Shown one piece after another: positions 53,926 through 64,000 of a DNA stretch of 64,000 nucleotides. Position numbers and translations under genes: made by a program. Below the pieces are notes generated by a model. It was not told the origin of the DNA. It saw only the letters and a list, made by a program, of their open reading frames with translations, and made no database searches. Origin of the DNA: Pisolithus tinctorius (taxonomy: Eukaryota; Basidiomycota; Agaricomycetes; Boletales; Pisolithaceae). Every line of letters begins with the position of its first letter. Positions within the stretch are counted from its first letter, which is position 1. Location of the stretch: contig JANFAH010000027.1 in the NCBI GenBank assembly GCA_024663395.1, positions 372,001 to 436,000 of the forward strand, in the 5' to 3' direction.

Positions 53926-56900
53926 CTTCCGTCTGGAACTCTTCTGGATTATTCTGTTGATACTGTTTCTGCGTTGATCGATTCTGGTTCTTCTCATTGT
54001 TTTGTAGACCCATCTATAATCAAAAAATATGCCATTTCTGTTTCCTCCATTTCTCCACCACTTCTGCTCCACTTGTTCGATGGTAGTACAAATGCTGTCA
54101 TTTCCCAAGAAGTAGATCTTTCCCTCTGCTTTCCCTCCAGCGATGTCAATTCCGTTTCATTTTATGTTACTCCATTGGATTCTTCTTGTTTGCTGGTATT
54201 AGGACACAACTGGCTCACCCGCTTCAATCCGTTGATTGACTGGGTACTGGGCAGTATATTGTTCAAACCACCGCTACAGGGAATGCCAACACCCCAGGCG
54301 CCTCTGTCACCCTCCGCTGAGATCTCCACTCTGGACCCGACACCCTCCGCTCCATCTGCAGCTCCGACTGCACCTCTGATAGACTCGCCACACTCTGCTC
54401 CGCTCGTCTCACTCATCAATGCTGCTGCATATGTCAGAGCCTGTGCTCTCCCTGGCTCTAGACAGTTCCGCTTACAGCTCTCTGCTGATGATGTGAAGCT
54501 TCATGCATCCTCCGCTTCCTCTCCGCCTCCTGACCTCTCCTTGGTTCCTCCTGAGTATCATGAGTTTGCTGATGTCTTTAGTAAAGACAAGGCCACAGAA
54601 CTTCCACCACACCGCTTGTTTGATCTCAAGATCGACCTCGAGGAAGGAGCCTCTCCGCCCATTGGCACGATCTACTCTCTTTCTCCACCAGAGCTTGAAG
54701 CTCTCCGCACGTTTATTGATGAGCATCTCGGCTACAGCTTCATCAAATAGTCCACCTCTGCTCATGGTGCCCCTGTCCTCTTCGTAAAGAAGAAGGACGG
54801 TTCACTCCGCCTCTGCATAGACTATTGAGGACTCAACAAAATCATGAAAAAAGATCACTATCTGCTGCCGCTCATCTCTGACCTACTCGACTCCCCAAGC
54901 CACGCTAAAGTCTATACCAAGATCGACCTCCGCCATGCCTATCATCTAGTCCACATTGCAGACAGAGATGAATGGAAAACAGCTTTCCGCACTTGTTATG
55001 GTTCTTATGAGTGGCGGGTAATGCCATTTGGTCTGACTAATGTGCCTGTGGCTTTCCAGCGATTTGTCAATAGCATCTTTGCAGATATGCTTGATGTCTG
55101 CATCGTGGTATACCTCGATGACATCCTAATCTATTCGCAGGACATGGAGTCGCATCGTGAACACGTAAAAGAGGTACTCCGCTGCCTTCGAAAGCATGGC
55201 CTCTATGCCAAGCCAGAGAAGTGCAAGTTTCACTCCAACTCCGTTGAGTACCTCAGTTATGTTCTTTCTCCCTCCGGTCTCACCATGTCCACTGAGAAGG
55301 TTCAGGCAGTCCACAACTGGCCTGAGCTGTGGAAGGTGCGAGACATCCAGTCTTTCCTTGGTTTTGCAAACTTCTATAGACAATTCATTAATAACTACTC
55401 CAACATTGTCGTTCCACTCACTCGCCTCATGCGAAAGGGTGCTCCTTGGAGCTTTTCCGAGGAGTGCTGCTCTGCCTTCCTCCACCTGAAGGATGCCTTC
55501 AGCTCCGCTCCTATTCTCACTCATTGGGTCCCTGATGCTCCGCTTACAGTGGAAACTGATGCCTCTGACTATGCCATTGCTGGCATTTTGTCAATCACCT
55601 GCTCCGATGGTGAACTCTGCCCAGTCGCTTTCTACTCTCGCACCATGACCGCGCCAGAACTCAACTATGATACCCATGACAAGGAGCTGTTGGCCATCTT
55701 TGAGGCCTTCCGCCATTGGTGGCATTACCTAGAAGGCTCCGCCTTACCTGTTGATGTGGTGACGGACCACAAAAACCTTGAGTATTTTTCTACTTCTAAG
55801 GTCCTCACCCGTTGACAGGCCCACTGGTCGGAGTACCTTTCCCAGTTCAACCTTTCTATCCGCTTCCAACCTGGCTGCTTGGGAGCCAAGCCCAACGCAC
55901 TTACGTGCCGTTGCGACGTCTACCCCAAAAGGGGGGATAGGGACTATGCGCAGGTAAATCCTCACAACCTCTGCCCTATGTTTACACAGGAACAGCTTGC
56001 GTCGTCCCTCCGTACCACTACCCTCATGGCACCTGTGCTCTGCGCCACCATGGTCTTCGATGTTGAGTGCTTGCACTCCGACATCACCTCCGCCCTACCC
56101 TCCGACCCTGTCTCCACCAACCACCTTCCAACCCCGACTAAGCCTCGGTGGCCCCTGGACTCCGACAGTCTACTCTGCCTTGACGGTCGCATCTTTGTCC
56201 CTGACATTGATGATCTCCACCTCTGAGTGCTTCGTTTCAAGCATGACCACCCTCTAGCAGGCCATTTCGGGCAGAACCGCACACTAGAACTCGTCCGCTG
56301 AGACTACGTGTGGCCCAACCTCCGCTCCGACGTGAAAGAATATGTCAGGTCCTGCACCGCCTGTGGATGGAGCAAAACTCCACGCCACCGCCCCTATGGT
56401 CTACTGAAGCAACTCCCCATCCCAGAGAGACCTTGGAACTCCATCTCCATGGACTTCATTGAACACCTCCCCAACTCCGATGGTTACTCTGCCATCCTCG
56501 TGGTAGTGGACCGCCTCTCTAAGCAAGCGGTGTTCATTCCCACCCACGACTCCATCACCTCTGCCGAACTTGCTAAGCTCTTCCTTACCCATGTCTTCTC
56601 CAAGCACAGGGTACCAGCTAATGTCACCTCTGACAGAGGTCCCGAGTTTGTCTCTCACTTCTTCTGCTCCCTAGGAAAGGCCCTTGATATGCGCCTTCAC
56701 TTTACTTCAGGTTACCACCCAGAAGGCGATGGCCCGACTGAGCGGACAAACCAGACCCTCGAGCAGTACCTCTGTGTCTACTGTAATTACCAACAAGACA
56801 ACTGGGCTGAGCTTTTACCCCTAGTGGAGTTCGCTTTTAACAACGCACCAAGTGCGACTACCGGAGTTTCTCCCTTCTTCACTAACAAGGGATACCATCC

Positions 56901-57549
56901 AAGCCTGTCTGTGGTTCCCAACCAAGACTTCACCTCTCTGCGGGCTCACGACTACATCATCGAGCTCTCCGCCCTTCATGACTTCCTCCGCTCCAAAATG
57001 TCCACCGCTCAACAGCACTACCAGGGTCCAGCAGATGCTAAACGCATACCTCCACCTGAGTTCGAGGTCGGAGAACAGGCCTACATCAAAGCCAAGTACT
57101 TCTGCTCCACTCGCCCTTCGGAAAAACTCTCCAAAAAGTACTTAGGTCCATTCACCATCTTGGCCAGGCCAGGTATGCATTCTGTTACCCTTAAGCTCCC
57201 TGACTCTATGCGCTCGGTACATCCGGTCTTCCATGTCTCACAACTGGAAGCCGCAGCAGCTAACCCTTTCCCAAACCAACCACAGCCTCCGCCTCCGCCA
57301 GTGGATGTCGATGGCGACCTTGAGTACAAGGTGTCAGAGATACTCGACTCTAAGGTGGACCGCTGTCGCCGCCATTGTCAACTCTTGTACCTAGTCTGCT
57401 GGGCTGGTTATGAGAACACTGACGAAGAAACCTCTTGGTTGCTTGCAACTGACCTAGATCACACTTCTGACATAGTATCCACTTTCCATGAATGCTATCC
57501 ACACAAACCTGGCCTGTACCAACCTCCGCCAAATACTCCGCCTACATGA
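53926..57549 (+). pseudogene. Gypsy A1 pol: protease, RT, RNase H, integrase, chromodomain; five stops
   Basis: After the Harbinger insertion the frame gives a protease (MIDSGSSHCFVDPS), RT (RHAYHLV, VVYLDDILIYSQD intact), RNase H (VETDASDYAIAGIL, VTDHKNLEYF), the integrase HHCC part (HDHPLAGHFG ... CTACGWSK), the core (SISMDFIEHL, TSDRGPEFVSHFF) and a C-terminal chromodomain (EILDSKVDRC ... VCWAGYENTDEETSW). Integrase to chromodomain (56308-57549) is uninterrupted for 413 residues. Stops are at 54748-54750 (TAG), 54826-54828, 55813-55815, 56224-56226 and 56299-56301 (TGA). At 54826 A2 still has CGA. Apart from the stops the gene is full length for a chromovirus pol. Confidence 0.9.
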
Positions 57550-57731
57550 TCCACCTCCACGGGCCAACTCCACCTCTTACCGAATTACCTTAAGTACTTT
57601 AGAATTTTCTCCGCTTGTCTGTTTCACTTCTCAGAGTCACAAACAAAATCACAAGTCTATCTCATAGTAGTACAAAATATACAAACTAAAGACAAAACAA
57701 AAAAACAAAAAAAAGAGAAAAGAAAACTACT

Positions 57732-58937
57732 CTACTCTTCCATCACTTGTCCTCCGTCACCCCCCTGTTCTTCTCCACCTTCCTTCTCTCCTCCGACTTC
57801 TTCCTCTTCCTCGTTGTCCCCCTCTGCACCTTTGTCCACCTCCTCGTTCTTGTCCTCCGCCGCCTTCGACTGCGGCCTTTTCCACCCTCCTCCTGTGCGC
57901 TTGAGTGTGGCCTCGTGCACGTCGGCCCTCCTCCTCATCTCCGCCCACTCCACCCATGCACAGTACACTCCCCACTGGTCAGCTGTCCTCTCCGCCACCT
58001 CTGCCATCCGCTCTGCTGCTGCTGCCATCCTCTTGAAGGCCATCGTGGCCCTCTTGTGTGCCTCCACATACCTCTCTGCCACCTGCAGCTGTCGCTCCCA
58101 CTCCCACTCTGCCCACCGCAAGGAGTCCCCTGTCCTTGAGGGACCCTCGTGTGGCATCATGGGCTCCTCCTCATCCTCTTCACCTGCCTCCCACTCGTTG
58201 TCCACCTCCTCTGGTTCCGTTGCCTTCTCTTTCCCCTTCCCTCGCAGTATCTTCTTCTTCTCTCCCTGGGAGCTTCCTGTCCCCGCTCTTTTCCATGATG
58301 GCTCCGCCACCGCATCCTCCTTCGTCCAACTACATACCTTTTTTTTATTTTTGCAGGGCACGCAGGCCCTGGCCTTGCCTTGCCCGGGCTCGCACTGCCC
58401 CACCATCTTACTCACTATACAGCGAGTGCACAGTGGCCTCCTGATCGTGGTGACCACCACAGAGGTCCCAGGGACCCTCTGGGCGGTGGTGACGTCATAC
58501 ACCGCACTGCATAATCTAAAATAAAAATAAAACGAGTCAGCTCTGCCTGACTCAGGGTGCTCCACCACTTACCTTTGACCGGCCTCGTCCCGCCTGGCCT
58601 GGGCCCTCTGCCTCTGCCTTTCTGCCTCCTCCTCTGCCGCCTTCTTCCTTCGAGCCTCCTCTTCCTCCTCCGCTCTCTTCCTCCACTCCGCCTCCAGCCT
58701 CTCCTCCTCTGCCTTTCACCTCTTGGCCTCCTCACGCTTGGCCTTACGTTCTGCCTCGCACTCTCTCTCTCTCCGCTTGTTCTCCTCTCGTCGGCGAGCC
58801 TTCTCTGCGGTCTTCTCCTGCTCGGTGTCAGTGGAGTCGTCAGTGAGGACAACTAGCTCTTTGTCCACGACTTGGGAGTAGTTGCAGGCGTGGCCAGGGG
58901 TGGGCTGGGGGGTTTTGCTTTGGTGCTGGGAAGACAT
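57732..58937 (-). CDS. Spliced antisense gene in gypsy A1: coiled coil plus Cys motif
   Basis: The gene lies between the chromodomain and 3' LTR, opposite to pol. Exon 1 (58937-58573) starts MSSQHQSKTPQ and is followed by an Arg/Glu/Ala coiled coil. A 57-bp intron (GTAAGT...TTTTAG, 58572-58516) joins it in frame to exon 2 (58515-57732). Total length is 382 residues. Exon 2 starts LCSAVYDVTTAQRVPGTS, then CTRCIVSKMVGQC ... ACVPCKNKKKVC, a motif with the CX2C spacing of fungal zinc-cluster proteins, then an acidic tail with heptad-like Ala/Glu repeats. One TGA (58716-58718) interrupts exon 1 where A2 has TGG. Families A2 and C carry the same gene. It may bind DNA; the role is unknown. Confidence 0.65.
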
Positions 58938-59130
58938 GATGATGGGGGGAAAAGACAAAGGCTCAGTACCCTAACATGTGTTTTTAAGCGGTACTTCGAA
59001 CTCTGATGGAGCTCCACCGTGGCTAAAGCCATTATTCTCGAGGCATCAAAAGTAATTTCAAATGATCAGCTCATGTTGATCTCGTCCCATACATGCGGCC
59101 TTCAGGGGTTCAGGCCCTAAGGGGGGGCAC

Positions 59131-59865
59131 TGTCATAACCGTGCGTTCACTCTAGGTCCTTACTCACTCCGCACCCTCTTCTGCCAATCATTCACTCACT
59201 CCACATCAACTCTGCCCACCTTCTATCATCTACGAACCGTCTCCGCTCCGACTGCTGTCAGACTTGTGTTGTTCTCCAACCGGACTGAGCGGACCGCTCT
59301 CTGAGTGGTCATGTGGCTGTCTTCAGACTTCTCCCTGACAGCACACAGTCAGGTACTCCGCAGCGCGCGCACCGCATGGTCCAGCATCTGGACTGTTTCC
59401 TTTTCTGGATGTTCTATGTTACCCATTCATATGTCCTCCATCTACCCTTCATTCGTTGTCTAGGAAGTTTTCACTTGAAAATTTCTGGGTCTCCGTATGT
59501 CAGTTCCAATTCCGGTTACTGTACCTCTGTAGTGGTATAAAAGCATGTATCATACTCTGCCGTTCCTCAGTACGAATATCAACTTAGTTCCTACTCCCTC
59601 TGATTCCGTCTTCTGCCTGTCGGAGTTATCTCTGACTCTCTGTCTGTACTCTCCCTCTGAAATATGAGGGCTGAGATTGTGCAAGGGGGTAGCACATGAG
59701 CTAAACCCGATGCCCTCACTCTGCTCCACCTTTACTTCGGCAGTCTTCGTTCCTGCCAACACTCCACTAGTCAGAGTTCTGTTCTTTTGTGTCGGACTTG
59801 CTTCCGGACCCCTCCCTAGACCTTGTTAAGCGTCGGAGTTGGTCGGAGTAGGCCTGGACTTGACA
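59131..59865 (+). repeat. Gypsy A1 3' LTR
   Basis: It is 735 bp, preceded by the purine tract AAGGGGGGGCAC at 59119-59130. It has TGTCATAACC and ACTTGACA ends and a TATAAA box at 59536-59541. Confidence 0.92.
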
Positions 59866-59870
59866 CAAGT

Positions 59871-62743
59871 GAGGTATGCTCACTGACTGCATCAGCTTCT
59901 GGATCTGATTCCCTGGAGACAGATTTCTTGAGGTGATCAACACACAATCTGAGAAGCTTCATAGCAAGAACTTGGTGATCTACCCACAAGACCTAACATG
60001 CATTTTAAAGTGACTGTGATTGGCTTATGCATACTTTGGTTGGGCCAAGTGCTATAGTTGCACGTGGCACCCTTTAGGCAGATATCTCAAATGACGTGCT
60101 TCCAAAGGTGGACTTTTGGGAAATTCCAGTCAGTTCGCAGACCATCAATGTTGGACTTCATGACGCATTTGGTGTAGTCCTGAAAATGACACATTACAAC
60201 AAATTGGCATGAGCACAAAGCATATAACTACCTTCAGTGTCTGATCAAATGTCAATATCTTGTCATTGATCATGTTAATCGTACATTCAGTCTGGACATC
60301 TAAGCCAATGAGGCTATCAAGCTGTAGGTAGCTTCGGATGACTCAGAGGAGCTGGTACCCTTCAGGGGTTATACTCTTCTTCAAAACATTGATCACTGTG
60401 TAGAAGATTTGCTAGGGAAACAGTTCATTGACAGCTGTCCAGTATTGGACACATGCACCTTGGAGATATCGGCCAGCTTGTTACCATCTGAAAAAGTGAC
60501 ATGAATAACTTGGTTGAAGTGTGTGAGGTTTTGCCAGTGAGGAAAACTTGCAACACTGTCATTGTCAAAGCTGAGAAGTGACAATGTTCACAGCAATTGT
60601 TTGTCAAACAGTGACTCACTACTTCTTGACATTGGCTTTGATCTGTCACCCGAGTGCCTTTACAATCACCTTTAGGTCCCCAAAGACATGCTTTCCCCAA
60701 AAACCATGCCCATAATGCAGTTGGTCAAAGCTGCAGGTGAGGTGGAGATCAGAGAACCCAATCATCCAGAACACATTCTACATCCCATTAAATATTAGTT
60801 CGTTGATGGTGATTTGTCAGTGGAAACTTACTTCGATCAGTTGTAAACCTAACCACTTTAGCAATTCATCGCCTTCAACTTGATTCGTTGCACAAACACA
60901 TAATGCATAGATGCCCTGGGCGTGCATACGAGGTTCAAAAGTCCTGGAGAGGTCATGGAGTAGCTCTGACAGTACAAGACATACAGGGCAAGGACATTTG
61001 CCACTGCAACCAAGAGTGAGTACCATCATGCATCTGTAGTAGGCCATTGAGTTAGTATTGCCAGTTCAAGCAAGAAGAAGAAAGTATATTACATCTCTTC
61101 AAAATTGGCACAGTATCATAAGACTCGGAAAGAGCCAATGGGTAATGTTGTCATGTGAAGATGTATGTGTGTACCCAGTCTTCGAGTACTGCTCAATCTC
61201 CAGAAGTAACTTTTTGAAAGATTCGTGCCAAATGACATGCTTGAGGGTTGTGTAGCCTAGCTTTCCCTCTTCTTCAGCATCTTCAGGGACTTGAAATGTT
61301 CTTAGTCTATATGAATATCTAAACAGTGGATGTCATTCACAATAGGCAGCCAGCTGACAACAGTACCCCCACCAATGACATTGCTATTCCGAATCTCAAC
61401 TGGTAAGTTTGCACAGCACACAATGATGGGGTAACTCTTGGCAGTGCTGAAAGACAATAGGTTGGACTTGTCAGCATAAAGGATCAGGCCAAATGGCATG
61501 GCATTCTTGATATCTGGTAGACTCGACTAGCACAAATACAACATGTTATTTACAGGTAATGAATGACATATCGAGCAGGCACATACTTGAATATCCCACC
61601 AATAATCTCCGGTCCAAGGCTCATCATAAAAACGTTCATACTCAATGCCATTGTGCCTGTAGAGTCGCTGTGCGTCCCAAGTGAAGTGCAGACCAAGGAA
61701 TGGATTTTCTAAGATATCGAGTGCCCACTCCCACAGTGGGCGAATATGCGCTTCAAACATACATTCTTCATTTTTGTATGGTACCCTAACTTCGACCCTG
61801 GAGAACTATTTAGAGAGGTAGGACGGATGGCAACGAATGGACATTTGAAAATCTTACCAGAGTGAGTTCCATCACAGCTGCATCACATGCTTTGTGAAGT
61901 TTGGCATCATTCTTGAGTGTGATTTAGATGGCTCCCTGTGTGACATGAGCAAAGAGATCCAGCAGGGCATTGACCTGTTGCTGGTTGAGCAGTGAAGCAA
62001 GTGCGATTTCTGCAAACTCGAAGTCACCCAACGTACAAAATGCGGACCAAGGTGTCTTGTCAACCAGGGATGCAGATTTCTCACTGTGAACATGGAACTC
62101 TTCATAAGACTGATAAATTGGTGGTCAATTGCTTCTCAGATGAAATTGGATCTTGAATTCAGGAAGTTTTGCCACATTAGAACTTGTGGAAGTTGGCATC
62201 AACACATCTGAGGGAATTATGAGCACTGCGAGAATGTGCACTGAAGTGAATATGTACCTGAGGCATGGAGCATGTCGCTCGTCTCATTGTAATCTTGTCC
62301 CATAGTCACCTCAACTGCAGCTGTAGCTTATCTGAGACTAGGACCACAACATAAATGAAAGTCAGACTCACTGGGTTCATCAATGAAAAAATATCCTGTA
62401 TCCATATGGTGAGCTTCAGGCACTCGAGGCTGCGATTTGAGTACCAATGCTCTCACAGCTCGATGGTGGGCAGCTGAGTTCATAATTGAAGCCAGAAACC
62501 ATTAGATTGAGTCTGCCTGCGCTACACACCAATTCACATACCTCATTGTTTCTCTTCGTACTGATGTTCGAAAGCTACACACTCCCTCTCATCTTCTTTG
62601 CACTTCCTGCAACTCGCCTCATGCTGCTTGAAACCGGTTTTCTGAAATTTCCTGTGGCAGTGTGGGCATTGATGGAAAATGGCATGATTCCATTCAGCAT
62701 TTTGACAGGTTGAAGCCAAACGGGTGGTATGGGAGGGAGCCAT
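59871..62743 (-). pseudogene. Plavaka-like transposase, copy 2, N-terminal and middle part
   Basis: The gene begins near 62743 with MAPSHTTRLAS and a C2H2-like zinc finger (CPHCHRKFQKTGFKQHEASC). It then runs through WALDILENPFLGLHFTWDAQ with FYDEPWTGDYWW, SYPIIVCCANLPVEIRNS, the KCPCPVCLVLSELLHDL motif, FPHWQNLTHFNQVIHVTF with DISKVHV and NFPKVHLWKHV. It is broken at 59870 by gypsy A1 and continues at 48188. Small introns separate blocks and several stops are present. Compared with copy 1 it keeps the N-terminus. The paired DUF6698-like gene is at 44160-44710. The zinc finger and CX2C motif fit Plavaka transposases as I remember them. Confidence 0.7.
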
Positions 62744-62759
62744 GAGAGAAGATGTCTTG

Positions 62760-63023
62760 TAGCTGACTGATAGTTGTCAGACACACTGCATATGCTGTGT
62801 TTGGCTGATGTAAGACAAATGTCATGCCATAATATCAGTCATTATCAGATCGTTATCACTCAGTAACTCAGGTAACTCCCATCCAATGAAACTTCTTCCC
62901 TTGGCACTGCTCCCAAGCTGTTGACATATCATTACCAGACCATTTTAATGACCCTAATAAGGAAACTTGCGAGCATTGTCAGCTGGCGGCATTATCAGGT
63001 GCCTGGAAAATTTGCGACACAAT
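62760..63023. other. Short stretch without gene
   Basis: No coding signal. It contains several ATTATCAG/GTTATCAC-like short repeats between 62838 and 62998, which may be the 5' subterminal repeats of the Plavaka-like element. Confidence 0.35.
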
Positions 63024-63370
63024 TGTAGGAAATGGATTTAAGAGAAAGGTTGAGAGAATGATGAGATCTGAGGGGAGAGAGTAGGCCAAAAGGGGCTTCT
63101 ATAGCCTGGGACTGGATCCCGGTAGTTGTCTGAAGGCTTCTGAGGCTGTCTTGGTGCAGGGAATGACCTGCTTGAACTTGTCTCTCGTCTTAGGGTAACT
63201 CATCTCTTGTTTTTAAAGGAAAAAACCATACACAAGTAGCACTACTGCTGACTAAGCAACCAAAAATGCGAAATCTAAGTGCAACTCATAGAAAAAGTAT
63301 CTAGAATGAAAATGAAGTAAAACAAGCAAAATAAGGCAATTCCCCTGGTAGGGAAATTACATTCCCTACA
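63024..63370. repeat. Solo LTR of the gag-only family D
   Basis: TGTAGG...CCTACA, 347 bp, matching 11829-12177 with more differences than the two LTRs of the full element show. No family D coding sequence adjoins it and no target duplication is visible. Confidence 0.85.
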
Positions 63371-64000
63371 CCAGTCTCCCATCTCCAGCCTCCCTCAGCC
63401 TCTGATACCCCTTGGGTAGCTCTATGCTACTCCCCTGTCACTCATTTGGCCTTCAGGCCTCTCCATCCTCCCAGAACTACCCCTGTCCTCTACCCTGGTG
63501 CTATAGTACCTCTTTCTGGTCCTTGGTGGACCCAGCCTTGGTTCTCTCTCAGTCTCTGACCCCCTGTTTTAACCAGCCTTGTCAACTCATTAGGAACTGA
63601 AGTATCTAGGTTGTAGGGAACTGACTAGCCCACTCAATAAGCACCTGTTGGTGGCTGAGTGTAGTGCAGTCACCTATCCCCACCTAATACTAAAGTTTGC
63701 TAACCCCCCTGACATCAACCCTGCCTTGGAGCATGAGTTTGCTTGCAAGACAACCCTGGGCCTTGGCCCATCTGACAAACCCCTAACTCTGCTGGTCTGT
63801 TTCCCAGCTCACCCACTCACCCTGGAACTTGTATGTTTGCAAGGCCCCTTTGGGTACCAGCTAACCCCTCATATTCCCCCTAACCATCACTACTGTCACC
63901 CCACCATTGACTCCAGAACTCCAGTCCTACCCATTCTCCCAACTCCAGTCTTACCAGTTGTCTTTGACCTGCTGGCCTCCACTGGCCTTCTTGTTTCCTC
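63371..64000 (+). other. Edge region with an unrecognised open frame
   Basis: From about 63690 to the window end one plus-strand frame stays open (FANPPDINPALEHEF, then KPLTLLVCFPAHPLTLEL). It is CpG-poor like the older retroelements here. It may be the start of another retroelement, but I recognise no domain. Confidence 0.3.

Larger units (their letters stand above)
48189..59865 (+). mobile_element. Complete Ty3/gypsy chromovirus A1 with nested Harbinger
   Basis: LTRs of 677 bp (48189-48865) and 735 bp (59131-59865) have TGTCATAACC and ACTTGACA ends. CAAGT is duplicated at 48184-48188 and 59866-59870. Inside are gag, a pol interrupted by the Harbinger element at 50318-53922, an antisense gene, and the purine tract AAGGGGGGGCAC before the 3' LTR. 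It is inserted in the Plavaka-like transposase. pol has several stops, so it is no longer autonomous. Confidence 0.92.

Noticed and set aside
55954..55989. Intron in gypsy A1 pol (GTAAATCC...TTACACAG)
   Set aside because: It is 36 nt, a multiple of three and open in frame, and shorter than the other introns here. It is more likely ordinary coding sequence.

Overview
This window is transposon-rich fungal DNA. Introns of about 50-100 bp, Ty3/gypsy chromoviruses, DIRS elements, Plavaka-like transposons and the particular tyrosine-recombinase family all point to an Agaricomycete (mushroom-forming basidiomycete). I cannot name the species. I found no rRNA, tRNA, CRISPR array or intact housekeeping gene. 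Almost every coding stretch belongs to a mobile element, and most are decayed. Old copies are poor in CpG and carry CGA-to-TGA stops, which fits methylation followed by deamination.

Layout. 1-416: AT-rich, nothing recognised. 417-12177: a gag-only LTR element on the minus strand. Its left LTR is split by a 7.95-kb element (689-8641) with inverted terminal repeats. That element carries an apparently intact six-exon tyrosine recombinase gene and a broken, partly triplicated fragment of a splicing-factor gene (SF3B1/Hsh155). 12203-19152: a solo-LTR-like block, then a broken gypsy (family C) split by a palindromic Tc1/mariner copy (14004-15590) and a 1.8-kb repeat (16256-18068). 20370-25486: a Plavaka-like transposon with two genes on the minus strand. 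25579-30189: a decayed DIRS element. 30240-35157: gypsy family B on the minus strand. 35160-36732: a 1.57-kb palindrome sitting exactly where family B meets the truncated gypsy family A copy A2 (36735-44149). A2's LTR is split by a second 1.8-kb repeat. 44150-62743: another Plavaka-like element, split by gypsy A1 (48189-59865, target duplication CAAGT), which is itself split by a PIF/Harbinger element (50318-53922, target duplication TTA). 63024-63370: a solo LTR of the gag-only family. 63371-64000: an unrecognised open frame running off the edge.

How it fits together. The window is a nest of insertions whose order can be read from the junctions. The most notable points are: (i) the tyrosine-recombinase element with inverted terminal repeats and captured host DNA; (ii) a spliced antisense zinc-motif/coiled-coil gene carried between integrase and 3' LTR by gypsy families A and C; (iii) two long palindromic elements, one at a junction between two unrelated retrotransposons; and (iv) reciprocal CpG-deamination damage in repeat copies and even in a target-site duplication. 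Calls rest on reading motifs and repeats by eye. Family names were assigned from memory of protein families, not from a search.
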